64,000 bases of DNA. Source: Anthoceros angustus. Its lineage: Eukaryota; Streptophyta; Anthocerotopsida; Anthocerotales; Anthocerotaceae. Both the position numbers and the translations under genes were made by a program. The stretch is from contig MU008161.1 in the NCBI GenBank assembly GCA_010909165.1, positions 930,001 through 994,000 on the forward strand. Reading direction: 5' to 3'. Of the stretch, positions 1-9,927 are shown one piece after another (the first letter of the stretch is position 1; each line of letters opens with the position of its first letter). Under the pieces are notes generated by a model. It ran no database searches. It worked only from the letters and a program-made list of their open reading frames with translations, and was not told where the DNA came from.

Positions 1-3000
1 CCGCCTGCCCTATGCATCGTCACCGTTACAGTGCTCGTGTGCAGGTCGCTCATTGCCCTTTCTGCGAGAAAGTCTTTGAGTCGGCTTACTTCCTTGTAAG
101 TAGACGCAATGCTATGGTTTCTTGCTCTTGAAGAAGCTGTGGCTAAGGTTTACGCCTGTTTAACAACGCTGGGAAAGCTTGCCAGGACCTTCACATGTCC
201 AGAAGGCATGGCAAGTCGGGGGGCAATCACAGCACGGAAGAGAAGATCATCGCAGTGGTCACCAAGGAGGAGTCGAGACCAACACAAGTGAGCTTTCCTT
301 TTGTGAATTCGGATCCTCGCATAAGCGCTTGGTTTCTGATACAGGATAACGCCTGCAGGTAGCAGAAACGTCAGCCCTTCATGCTGAGTTGCAGCAGCTG
401 CGCATTACCTCTCAGGTGGGTGGATGGGGTTCTGCCTTTTTAGTTTCCTGGATGGCTGTGGCACTACTCGAATTGACCTTGTCCGCACAAGTATATGCTT
501 ATTTTTGCGTCGCTTCGGGCTCAGGCTGAGTTTCAACGAGCAGAAACCGCAGCGCAGGCGCAGGTGCAGACCGAATGAAGTATCTTGCCCTTGGTTCTCA
601 CTTTGGTATGCGTCATTAACATGGGCATCCATCATTTGGTGCTTGGAAGTCAGATAGCTTCCCTTCAGTCAGCTCTGAGAGACAGTAACTACAAGCTCTT
701 GGAGGTGCAAAGCAGGCTCGACTCTATCCAGACTCAAATGCAAGCCTCTTCAACAGCTGTGGGCATTCTCCTCCTGTGTCCCTCCAGGCGTGCTACCTTT
801 TCTCAAATGCTTCACCACATAAGCTCTGTTTGGTCAACACATGTCTTGGGTTTTGCAGGAGGTTCATCATCGTCTTGAGAACCTTCAAACTCAGATCATT
901 GCATCGTCCTCTGTAGGTTCCCACTTTTCACTCCTGTCTATTGCTGTTTCTGAGTAATCGCCTAGTGCCTCAACGGTAGTTTGCATTATACGCCCCTTCT
1001 TGTGTTCATAAGGATCGCTTTCCTTTCCAGCAGGGTTTCAGGCCCAAAGACATTCCCACAGAGAGGCCAACAGACAAGGACTTCTATTCTGGACAGGAGG
1101 TACGTTCTGCTCTCTGTGAAACAACAACTGGGAATCTCTTGAGAGAGTCCTCTTTGCCAGTCCTTGAGCTTAACTTTGATCGTTCGTTGCTGCAGAAACT
1201 GAGGGAACTGGAGCTAAAGTTCGTAACCCTTGATCAACAGCTTAACAACCTGAATAATGTAAGAGATGTGGACATCTCATTATCTTTTTATTAGATGATT
1301 GCTGGCAGGAGTGAGTCTCACATTAAGCTTGCATCCAGGAAAATGCAAGATTGGTGAAGGAGCTTGAATCTGCATACCAGGAAGTAAACAAGTCTAGACC
1401 TAACATTCCTCCTTCCCGTCAGCTCCAGCATGCTTAGTAAGTGCACGTCTTGTCCGACTGCAGGTGCATGGTTTGAAATCCGAAAAAGACGAACACCCGT
1501 CCTCACATGAAAATCAGGAGAATCAGATCTCCACTGTGACTACTGTATCTGTAAAAGGACGTGCGCGCCTAGCAATACCGCAAGCGCAGTATCAGGAGTA
1601 CGAGGTTTGAAAGTTCCTCGCCAGGTGCTTCGAGAAGTCGTCATCTTTTGACGCTTGGACATTTTTAAGTCTTGGTGTGTTGGCTTCTGTGCAGGTAGAA
1701 GAGCTGGAAAGGGGAAGTCAGCCGGCAAGAAGGCCTATCCGAAAGGTGCTTCCCTTGCATATGGAGGAGGCTGGAACACGCAAGCTAAGTTTGTTACTAC
1801 ATCATTTACCGATCAGTTTTTCTGCTGCAGGAGCATGGCAGAGTTAAACTATCACCGGACGCTCACAAGAAGCCAAAGTCACTGAAGGTTTGCACGAACG
1901 TCTCACTGTTGTTTTAGTGAGACTAGCTCAAGAATGGAGGAATCTGACGGATTTGAAATCACAGAACTGGTTCAGCGAGGTGGGCCAGGAAGAGAGAGCT
2001 CAGGCTCGGGAGCGATCAGATACTGAAGGCGGAATGGCAACTGTCGATGATGGAGAAAGGTGTTCATTGATCTTCAGTTTTGTTATGAAGGCATTCCGAA
2101 ATAGAGCATGGTCAGTCTTCACTGGTTTGTGTCACATCAATTGTTTCTGTATGTGGCAGACATCAAACTGAGGAACAAGGATCTCGACGATCTATTGGTG
2201 CACAACTAGAAAGGAGAGAACCGCATTTCAACGTAAGTCATTGTGGATGGGGCCATCGAGGAAAACTGGCTTTCTTTTGTGTTCCAAGGTCTGAAATTAG
2301 TCCATGAAGGCCCGGGACTTCCTGCTCTAGAGCTCAGGAACGTAGTTTTCTCCTTCTTGCGTCTCACTGCTTTTCGTCTTCAGTTGCAGGAGGATCCGAG
2401 AACCATTGCGCAGCAGGTAAAATTTGTGGCCCCTGTGAATCTGTTGGGTTTCTGCAATCATTATGACGCTTCTATCAAACTCCTGGTGCTGGCCCTGAAC
2501 GTTATCTCAGAGATTGACAAAGGATGCGGTGACTGAAATTGGAGAAGCAGCACCATGGATGTCAATACCAGAAAAGGAGCAATGGTTAAAGGAGCATTCT
2601 TATGCACCCGTCCCCTTTTCGTAAGAGAGGCGACTGGTAATATGCTGGTTGGGTGCAAATATCCAGTATTTTGTTCTGATGTTTGTTCCATTGATTACCA
2701 CAGGCCATTTGCGGTTGCCAAATACCCACATTCATCAGAAAAGTTCAAAAGCAAGCACGAAGAGCTTGCTCAGGTCACATCCGAAACCATGTGTGCCCAA
2801 ATCCAGTGTCCATCCTGCGCGGTGTAACAAAGCTGAATGAGCTCTTCCACCTCTGTGGATTTTACAGGCCTTGGATACGCAATTGGAGAATGAGATGATG
2901 AAGTTTGGCGTGCAGGGTTCATCAGACGGGTTGAGGTGTAGTGCCAAGGCCGCGAGCACTGTCAGAATGCACGTGTTCCGCTGATGTTCGTGGAAGTAAC

Positions 3001-4431
3001 ACCTTTTCTGATCCTTGGATATGCAGTGACGCCAAGTACTCGCAGGTTGCTGCCGCTCTGGAGAAACAAAGGGCTATGCGTTATGAGCAAGCCCGTGCAA
3101 GCGAGCGCCGTGTTATGGAGAGTGAAAGGGGAGCAATCCTTTGGCATACAGATGTGATGCTGCTTCAGACCCATCTTCTGGTTACATGTTTCTCTCCGCT
3201 GGCCGCAACTGACTCAGCACGGTGGGCTTTGCAGAGGGCTATCCACACCCGAGATGTTCAGCAAATAGAAGCCAGTTTTAATCCTAGCTTGTCCAACTCT
3301 CGCATGAGCGACTGCTCCAACTCTGATGCATGCTCTGATGACGATGGAGGAGGAGGTCCACAGGTTTGCATTGGAATCCAAGCTCCTTAAAAAGAAACGA
3401 TTTCTTGGTGAATCAAGTCACCACATGTTTGCTGTGTTATGCGCAGTGTTGGCAGGAGTGTTCGAGACGACCGATGAGCAGGGGGATGCATGATGGAGCA
3501 AGCTCGGATATCAGCGACCATGGTTACCGCAGCGAGGAGTCAGATGCATTTGCAAGAAGGAGGCAGCAAGCAAGCTCCTCGGACAGACGCGCCCCTTTCG
3601 CTCCTAAGCCGTTTGTAACCAAGCATGGCGAAGAATCCCAGTTTATGCAACAGGCAAACGGTTACGGGCTGTTCTCAGAGACGCTTGAGGAAGAATTGGA
3701 GGAGGCGGAAAGTCCTGGAAAGGAGGGCCCCGGCCCCGGAACTGTGAGCTCCGGGGTACCAGAGGACCGGGACGAGGTGGAGCTGGGGCTTGGCAACTGG
3801 GCCAGCGACGACGAAGAACAGGAGGCAAGAACACAAGGCTCTGATAGGTAAGTTTCTCCATCTCGACAGGCAAGGCAAGCATGGCGATCAGCGTCCGGTG
3901 ACTGCTGCATAATTTGTTGCTGGTTGCAGGAGGAATATAATTGACAAGCAGCTGACAGAACGGGCATCACTTGCTCTGTCGCAGCCGCAGACTCCTAAAC
4001 ACGCTGGTAAGAAGAACATGCAAGTTAAACTTCTACCCACAACAAAAGAACCCACCCTAGCTAATAAGTCCCTAACAAAACAAGTCGATGCATATTATCC
4101 GGCAGGATTCTCAAGGTCTCTCAGCAGCCCGAGTAGACTGCGGGGTAGCCCGTTGTCACTCCATCAGCCGAACGGATTCGGCAAGTCCAGCCCTCTGAAG
4201 CAAAAGGCGAAGGCCCCGTCACCATATCCTTCCATCTCAATAATTTCTCGAACCGTCTATGACTGCTTGAAACAATTGCCGGCTGGATTGCCTGAAACCA
4301 CTGCTCTCTGGAAACAGGCTTCCTTAACAGCAGCCTTCACTAAAGGTAAACCAGATGACGGCACCCGCAGTGAGGACAGCAGGATCTTGGACGAGCTTGG
4401 CGGGGAGATCGACGAAATCATCAGGCTGTAG
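1..4431 (+). CDS. Many-exon coiled-coil protein, function not recognised (5' end outside window)
   Basis: About 22 short GT-AG exons can be read from the left edge to a TAG at 4429-4431; I placed them by eye. Readable coding exons include roughly 652-762, 860-913, 1195-1258, 2390-2416, 2510-2620, 2702-2778, 2870-2932, 3220-3363, 3452-3846 and a long last exon 3931-4431. The first two thirds are heptad-rich coiled coil (LQSALRDSNYKLLEVQ, KLRELELKFVTLDQQLNNL, ENARLVKELESAYQE). The last third is low-complexity, acidic and serine-rich (acidic run near 3700-3830), ending in DELGGEIDEIIRL. There are no catalytic motifs, membrane segments or signal peptide. The shape suggests a cytoskeletal or scaffold protein, but that is inference. 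Individual exon borders, especially near 1930-2060 and 3027-3107, are uncertain. Confidence 0.6.
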
Positions 4432-4641
4432 CCCTTGAAGTACCATTTCGGTTCATGCGTAAAGCACAGAACAGTCGAAGGCGGCCTCACTGAAGCTTGA
4501 TCTCTCGAATTGATCCTCCATCCCGCCTTGCTAACGCCGTACCTCGACAGGAATCCGGTGATCTGTCATCTCCTGGTCACCATCCCAACCTGAAGCAGTA
4601 ACTTCACCTTTTGGAATTGTGCAGACCTCCAGTCTCCCCTT

Positions 4642-5046
4642 CTAGAGTGACATCCCTGCAAAGAGAAGCTCCAGCTCCTCCGCCTGGGATGCCGTTCTTG
4701 CCTGCAGACACGAGAGGTAAATCACACACTTCCAGCATTCAAGAAAGTAACAGAAAACACAAATCGAGGAGCGCCAGACCTCGGGGTGGACGGACAACAA
4801 TTCCAACATCTTATTGAGAACACGAAGACGATGAGTGGCGTAAGCGCTGCAAGGGGGCAGCTTCTTCACGCGCTCCACCTCCGCTTGCACCTGAGCCACC
4901 TTCCGCTTCTCACTCTCCTGTTCCGACTCCATCCATTCGCTGGCCCTAGAGCTCTCGGCAATTGCAGTCTCGAGCAGGTCGACCTCGCCCGCTGCCGCTG
5001 CTGCAATTGTAGCACCCGCATTCTGCAGAATTACATCGGTTCCCAT
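4642..5046 (-). CDS. Small conserved-looking protein, 108 aa, unknown
   Basis: Two coding exons: 5046-4780, starting MGTDVILQNAG, and 4701-4642. They are joined across a GT-AG intron of 78 bp in phase 0, giving 108 residues. The protein has an alanine-rich N-terminus, a charged central helix (about residues 30-62, likely coiled coil), then a Pro-Cys turn and a second helix ending in LELLFAGMSL. No family is recognised. It ends tail-to-tail with the coiled-coil gene on the left, leaving about 210 bp between stops. Reading the intron as coding would give a 134-residue form with a Cys-rich insert unlike the rest, so the spliced form is preferred. It could be a subunit-like adaptor; no function is claimed. 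Confidence 0.5.
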   Translation of the reverse strand: MGTDVILQNAGATIAAAAAGEVDLLETAIAESSRASEWMESEQESEKRKVAQVQAEVERVKKLPPCSAYATHRLRVLNKMLELLSVHPEVWRSSICVFCYFLECWKCVIYLSCLQARTASQAEELELLFAGMSL

Positions 5047-6522
5047 GGCATGACTTTTTCAACTGCAGCAAGCAAGCACATGCACTTTGAAGCACAACAA
5101 ACAGCAGGGTGACTGCATCAGAAACTCGTTTCTCACCTACTCCTGCCACGGTGCCAGCAAGAGCGACGGGCGTCGCCTGCCAGCTGCAGTCAAGTCTCAA
5201 CCTCAAGCTTGAACCGCATACAGACCCAACTAACTTATGAAGGTTATGACGTGCCAACTTTGCGTATGCAACCTCGCAGAGCAACCCTACTGGAAGGTTC
5301 TGCGATTTGCCCCCGCGCCGGGCGGCACGCCCGCTTTTGTGTTCCTGACCTCATGTTTGTCGTCGTTGGTTTCACTTTTGTGGCAACCATGCGGCGCAGG
5401 ACATTTCTTGGTTCATGGGGGCCAACTGCAAGCTCAACCCCCTGGGCCCGATTACTCCATGTGGGAACCTTGGGTTAGAGGAGGGTCGATTTTTGGCACG
5501 CCCATGCCACCCATGACTGATAGTAGTTGCTGCCGGGTCTGCACAGGCCATTGCTTGGAGCACTCTGCCGAGGATGTCTGCTCTCTTGTCCTCCTGGTCC
5601 GTTGCTGCCCAGCTGGTCACTACAGAGTTGGGTATGAGCAGCGGCTGTTGAATGGAGACTTGTTGGTGGGAGATATTGTAAGGAGCTCTGTTGCCTGCTA
5701 CCAAGTTCTCGTGTTCAGGAAATTGCAGGGCGATCTTACGTGTTGCGTTTGTGTGCACGTAGGTGCGACATCAGATGTGGTGGTGAAGGACCTGGAGAGA
5801 TGCAAGATGCAGCCTTGTTTCTGCATATGCAGCGTTTGGGAGCTGTCGCCACGCTGCTAAAGCTGGAGGTCTGAAGTGGGCAGCTAAGGTATCATTGGTG
5901 TGCGCAGAAGCATCGATGCTTGGATTGGCTTGTATGTGCTTGGAGGTGGTGAGGTTGTGCTTGACTCTGGTAATTTTGGAGCAGAGTTTATGGCATCCAC
6001 GGCGAGGGCCGTAATGCTGGCTGTCTGGAGACAGCAAGCATGATCTCAGGCTTGATGTTGGAGGAAGGATCGCCTATGTCTGCGGGCCCGCCCGAGGATT
6101 CGATCGGAGGCCTGCAGCTTCTTGTTGGTCGTGATGGCCATCCAAGGGTTTTTGATCTTGTGTCCAATGCTGGCGTAGGCTTCAGCTGCTGCAACCCTAT
6201 GGACAGTCTGCGGGTAAGAGTATTTGCAACTATTCCTCATTGTGTCTGTGCTGTGAAGTGCTTTATTCGGAGATATTTTGATTGTTCCGTGTTGTTGACT
6301 GTCAGTTCAACACTTCCCAGTATTTGGATGGCGGCCTCTCCCATTGACCTGTAGTGGGGTGCTTTTCCCGAAGCTACAGCGGACCACGTTCCGCCTTGCA
6401 GTGAGCCTCATAACTTGTTTCACCTCAGTAGGAAATAATTGATAGCTTGCCTCTCTTTCTCTGACCCGTGCGTAGGTCAGCTGTTGTTCAGACCATCACT
6501 CTTTCCACTTTCGTTGCAGATT
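5047..6522. other. Divergent upstream region; probable 5' UTR with intron for the PPR gene
   Basis: This lies between the divergent starts of the small minus-strand gene and the PPR gene. A consensus donor (CGG|GTAAGAG at 6213) and an acceptor (TTGCAG ending at 6519), three bases before the PPR start codon, suggest a 5' UTR intron of about 310 bp. Open frames here (for example 5237-5860 +) have no family features and are not called as genes. A shared promoter is inferred only from the divergent layout. Confidence 0.4.
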
Positions 6523-9315
6523 ATGATTCGTCCAAAGCAGCTGCTTCCCCTGTACAAGGGTGCACGAACTTGGCTGGTAGCTGGATCATCCTGTGGGGCA
6601 AGAACTAATACCAAAGAGGGTAGCCCTGCAAATCACCCATGTGATGACCAGACACCTACCAGAATACGGGATGATGTCCCAAATAGACCCCTGACTGGTG
6701 TTTTGAAGCCTGAGCCAGCCGTTGAAGGTTCTGACTCCTTTGTACAGGTTAAGTCAGCAGATGCTTATTTAGCACATGGATCGGTTGATCACTATTTGTA
6801 CAAAACTCTGCCTATACGAGCATATGCAGGATGTTCCGCTGGGGGAGAGCTTTTGAATGAAAGGACGGGTGAGCACACACAACCAGCTGTAGAACATGTC
6901 ACATCAGACCTCACCTCCTCTGCAGCACGTTCTAAATTCCCTGGGTTGCGGAATAGCAGAGAATTTGCACCGCTGGAGACTCAAGATCGGGGAAGAGGAG
7001 TACAGGGTGGTCAGTGTGCAGCAAATCCAATCGAGAGCAGGAAATCTGGTTTGGCAGATATAGATGGGTTGTCCAGGGAACAATTACCCACTGTGTCAAG
7101 TGGAGTCAAACCTGTTAGTACCCCTGGGCTGCAAAACATCAACACCCGTAGTGGGTACAAGGAGCTTGGGACCCTTCATACCAGCGCTTCACCTCACAAG
7201 AAGCTAATTGGTGATTCTCGGGTCCATGATGGTGCACCTTGTTCTATGTATGAAAGTCGAGGCAATCGTGTTTTTTCTGGCGGCACAAAATCTGTTGTGC
7301 CATCTACGAACAAATGCTTCCAAACGGTTAATTTTGGAAGTACCGAAACCAATTCAAAACAGGTGAGCAATATTTTTTCTCAGACGGAGGTGCCTCTGGC
7401 TGACACAGTTGTTGGCTTACATGCCTGCAAGGAAGACAACTCTAGTCCATCCTTCAATGGTTTATTGTCAACCGCCGAGCGGAAAAATGAAATCTTGGCA
7501 GTGGTGAAGGATGATGAATCCATTTGGCAGGGTTTTGGCTCTTCTGGAATGTTGCCGGAATCCACAAGAGCACCTAAAAGGCTACCAAAATCTCATTATC
7601 GGGCCAAGTTAGGGTCAGGTAGCAGGAATATGGTGGTGGATGAGGTATGTAGCATTTTGAAAGAAACACACTCGGAACTGTACACCAATGCTGCACTGGA
7701 TAATTTGACTTCCCGGCTCACTTCTTATCAAGTGAATGAGATTCTTAAGAATCAGAATGAAGTAGGAGTCGCCATGCAGTTCTTCCAGTGGGTCAAGCGA
7801 GATGGCACCTTGAAACATGATCTTCACACCTACACAACAATGATCGGCATACTAGGCAGAGCAAAATGTTTTGATGCCATGGAGCTTCTGCTGGAAGAGA
7901 TGAACCAGGATGGCATCAAACCAAGTGTGGTGACATTCAACAGGCTTATTCACAGCTATGGGAAGGCTAGTCTGTTGTTGGAAGCTCTTTCCATATTCCG
8001 TCACATGCAAACAGTTGGTTGTGAACCTGATCGAGTGACTTACTGCACCCTCATTGATTTACATGCAAAGGAGGGACTCCATGATACTGCTATGCAGATT
8101 TACAAGCAAATGCTGCAGGCTGGTCTACAGCCGGATACATTCACCTTCAGTGTTATCATTCATTGCCTAGGAAAAGCAGGTAAGTCGAGTGCTGCACACA
8201 AGGTTTTCCGGGAGATGCTCGAGCATGGATGCAGTCCCAACATAGTAACACACAATATCATTCTTGATCTGCATGCCAAGGCTGGCAATTGGCGTCTGGC
8301 TATGAAGCATTACAATGACATGCAGGATGCTGGATTTCGACCAAACAAGGTGACATATTCTATAATGATGGAGGTTCTTGGAAACTCTGGCCACATTCAA
8401 GAGGCAGAGCAAGTTCTCTTTGAGATGGAGCAAGGAGGCTGGGATTTGGACATGCCAATGTATGGGCTTATGATCGACATGTGGGGAAAAGCCGGGGATG
8501 CTGACAAGGCTTGTCAATGGTACCGCCGAATGCTGGATTCTGGTATGACTCCGAATGTGCAAATTTGCAACTCTCTGGGGAGTGCCTTCCTTAGGCTGAA
8601 CAACTATGAAGCAGCCAAGACTTTGCTTAGCGGAATGTCACGGTTGGGTCTTGTGCCGAGTTTGCAGACATATACTCTCCTCCTCAGTTGCTGCACAACA
8701 TGTAAGGAGAAAGAGCACTTGGACACTGTCTTGCATCTTTTGGGCAACACAGGTCAGCCTGCACATTCCTTTCTTTGCAAGTTGCTGGAAGCAGAGCTTC
8801 AATCGGATGAGTTGCATGCTTATGTAGAAAAATTCTTTGCTACTTTACGGAGTGAGGATTCAGGTACAAGGCGAGGATTTGCTGATGCCTTGATTGATTT
8901 TTTGCACAAGCTAGACTGTCGAGCAGAGGCTGGGTGTGTTTGGGAGGTTGCCCTAGGCAACCACCTATATCCTCTTGCAGTGAAGGAAAAGGATAGGAAT
9001 TTTTGGTCTGTTAACCTTCATGTCATGTCAGTGGGAACAGCCCTGACTGCACTTGCGAAGTCATTAATGGGCTTCAAAGATACAATGCTGCGAACTGGGC
9101 ATATTCCACAAAGGGTTGAAATAGTAACAGGATGGGGGAAGCGCAGCAAAGTCACCGGGTCCTCTCTAGTCAAACACGCCGTTGAGGTTAAACTTGGGGG
9201 ACTGGGCAGCCCGTTCAAGATCCAGGATGCAAATGTCGGGTGTTTCATAAGTGAAGGTGTACAGGTTTACAATTGGCTTCATCAGCCTGAAGTTGCAGAG
9301 AGGCTTGCATCGTAG
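6523..9315 (+). CDS. PPR-SMR protein (organelle RNA-binding), 930 aa, single exon
   Basis: This is a pentatricopeptide-repeat protein with a C-terminal small MutS-related (SMR) domain. The N-terminal 370 residues are low-complexity. A conserved lead-in at about 370-430 is followed by nine PPR units starting near residues 435 (HTYTTMI) to 715 (QTYTLLL). The SMR domain spans about 826-908 and carries WSVNLHVMS and the GWGKRSKVTGSS loop. Repeat order and the SMR sequence agree with my recollection of the Arabidopsis At1g18900/At1g74750 group rather than GUN1, SVR7, SOT1 or pTAC2. Those proteins act on RNA in mitochondria or chloroplasts, and the SMR fold can bind or cut nucleic acid. The start ATG at 6523 is chosen because it directly follows a splice acceptor and gives MIRPKQ, matching the family start; an upstream ATG at 6439 lies in the likely intron. 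The coding part is intronless, as is usual for PPR genes. Confidence 0.93.
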   Translation: MIRPKQLLPLYKGARTWLVAGSSCGARTNTKEGSPANHPCDDQTPTRIRDDVPNRPLTGVLKPEPAVEGSDSFVQVKSADAYLAHGSVDHYLYKTLPIRAYAGCSAGGELLNERTGEHTQPAVEHVTSDLTSSAARSKFPGLRNSREFAPLETQDRGRGVQGGQCAANPIESRKSGLADIDGLSREQLPTVSSGVKPVSTPGLQNINTRSGYKELGTLHTSASPHKKLIGDSRVHDGAPCSMYESRGNRVFSGGTKSVVPSTNKCFQTVNFGSTETNSKQVSNIFSQTEVPLADTVVGLHACKEDNSSPSFNGLLSTAERKNEILAVVKDDESIWQGFGSSGMLPESTRAPKRLPKSHYRAKLGSGSRNMVVDEVCSILKETHSELYTNAALDNLTSRLTSYQVNEILKNQNEVGVAMQFFQWVKRDGTLKHDLHTYTTMIGILGRAKCFDAMELLLEEMNQDGIKPSVVTFNRLIHSYGKASLLLEALSIFRHMQTVGCEPDRVTYCTLIDLHAKEGLHDTAMQIYKQMLQAGLQPDTFTFSVIIHCLGKAGKSSAAHKVFREMLEHGCSPNIVTHNIILDLHAKAGNWRLAMKHYNDMQDAGFRPNKVTYSIMMEVLGNSGHIQEAEQVLFEMEQGGWDLDMPMYGLMIDMWGKAGDADKACQWYRRMLDSGMTPNVQICNSLGSAFLRLNNYEAAKTLLSGMSRLGLVPSLQTYTLLLSCCTTCKEKEHLDTVLHLLGNTGQPAHSFLCKLLEAELQSDELHAYVEKFFATLRSEDSGTRRGFADALIDFLHKLDCRAEAGCVWEVALGNHLYPLAVKEKDRNFWSVNLHVMSVGTALTALAKSLMGFKDTMLRTGHIPQRVEIVTGWGKRSKVTGSSLVKHAVEVKLGGLGSPFKIQDANVGCFISEGVQVYNWLHQPEVAERLAS

Positions 9316-9927
9316 CCTGGTTTACCAGGTGGCTATCTTCACTTGTATGGCTTGAGAAGACTCCTTCTTTTCAAGTACGCTCTTCCCCATCACTTTCGTT
9401 TGTATGCCCGTTCTGTTTCCTCTGGTTGGGTGCATGCCATAACTGGCATTGCATCTTCTCCTCGGCGGCCGGCTTCATCAGCTTGGCCTTGGTACAGGGC
9501 AGTAGATTTTGGTTGAGGTTATGCTTGAAAGGAACGGCCAATGGTTTATCTTTGTGTCCATTCTGTTCTTATGCATGTGCAGGATCGAGCCTGTTAACAC
9601 ATGAGGATGCACGTGACAGCTTGCCGCCATGTTCTGCGTCGATGTCGTGTCCAGTTGCTCTGGCGTCGCGCCCTTAAATCTAGGGTAGAGGGTTCACAAG
9701 CGATACCATCCGATTGATGGCATTAGTCGATTAGGTTAGGTCGCTGTTAGCGTGTGGAACCTTTCGCTGGCCTAATTTGCTCCATGAGGTGAGATTTTCG
9801 CGTGTCTTTCGGAAAGATCGAGTGGCCCTTTGACTGAGTTTTGGTTTGACAGGTCATCGATGGGATTTGTTGTACAGAGGAAATATTTATGTGCAATGTC
9901 CCCTGCAAACCTACTACACTAATCAAG
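9316..9927. other. Tail-to-tail 3' UTR interval
   Basis: About 610 bp between the stop of the PPR gene and the stop of the capping-enzyme gene on the other strand. It should hold both 3' UTRs. No credible gene or repeat is seen. Confidence 0.6.

Noticed and set aside
5237-5860. 207-codon plus-strand frame upstream of the PPR gene
   Set aside because: Cys-rich, no family features, and it overlaps other frames on the opposite strand. More likely upstream or untranslated sequence of the PPR gene.
6439-6522. Upstream ATG extending the PPR protein by 28 residues
   Set aside because: The added residues fall in a probable 5' UTR intron ending in TTGCAG, and the family start corresponds to the ATG at 6523.
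6523-9315. Identification as GUN1
   Set aside because: GUN1 is also PPR-SMR, but the repeat sequences and the SMR loop here agree better with the At1g18900/At1g74750 group as recalled.
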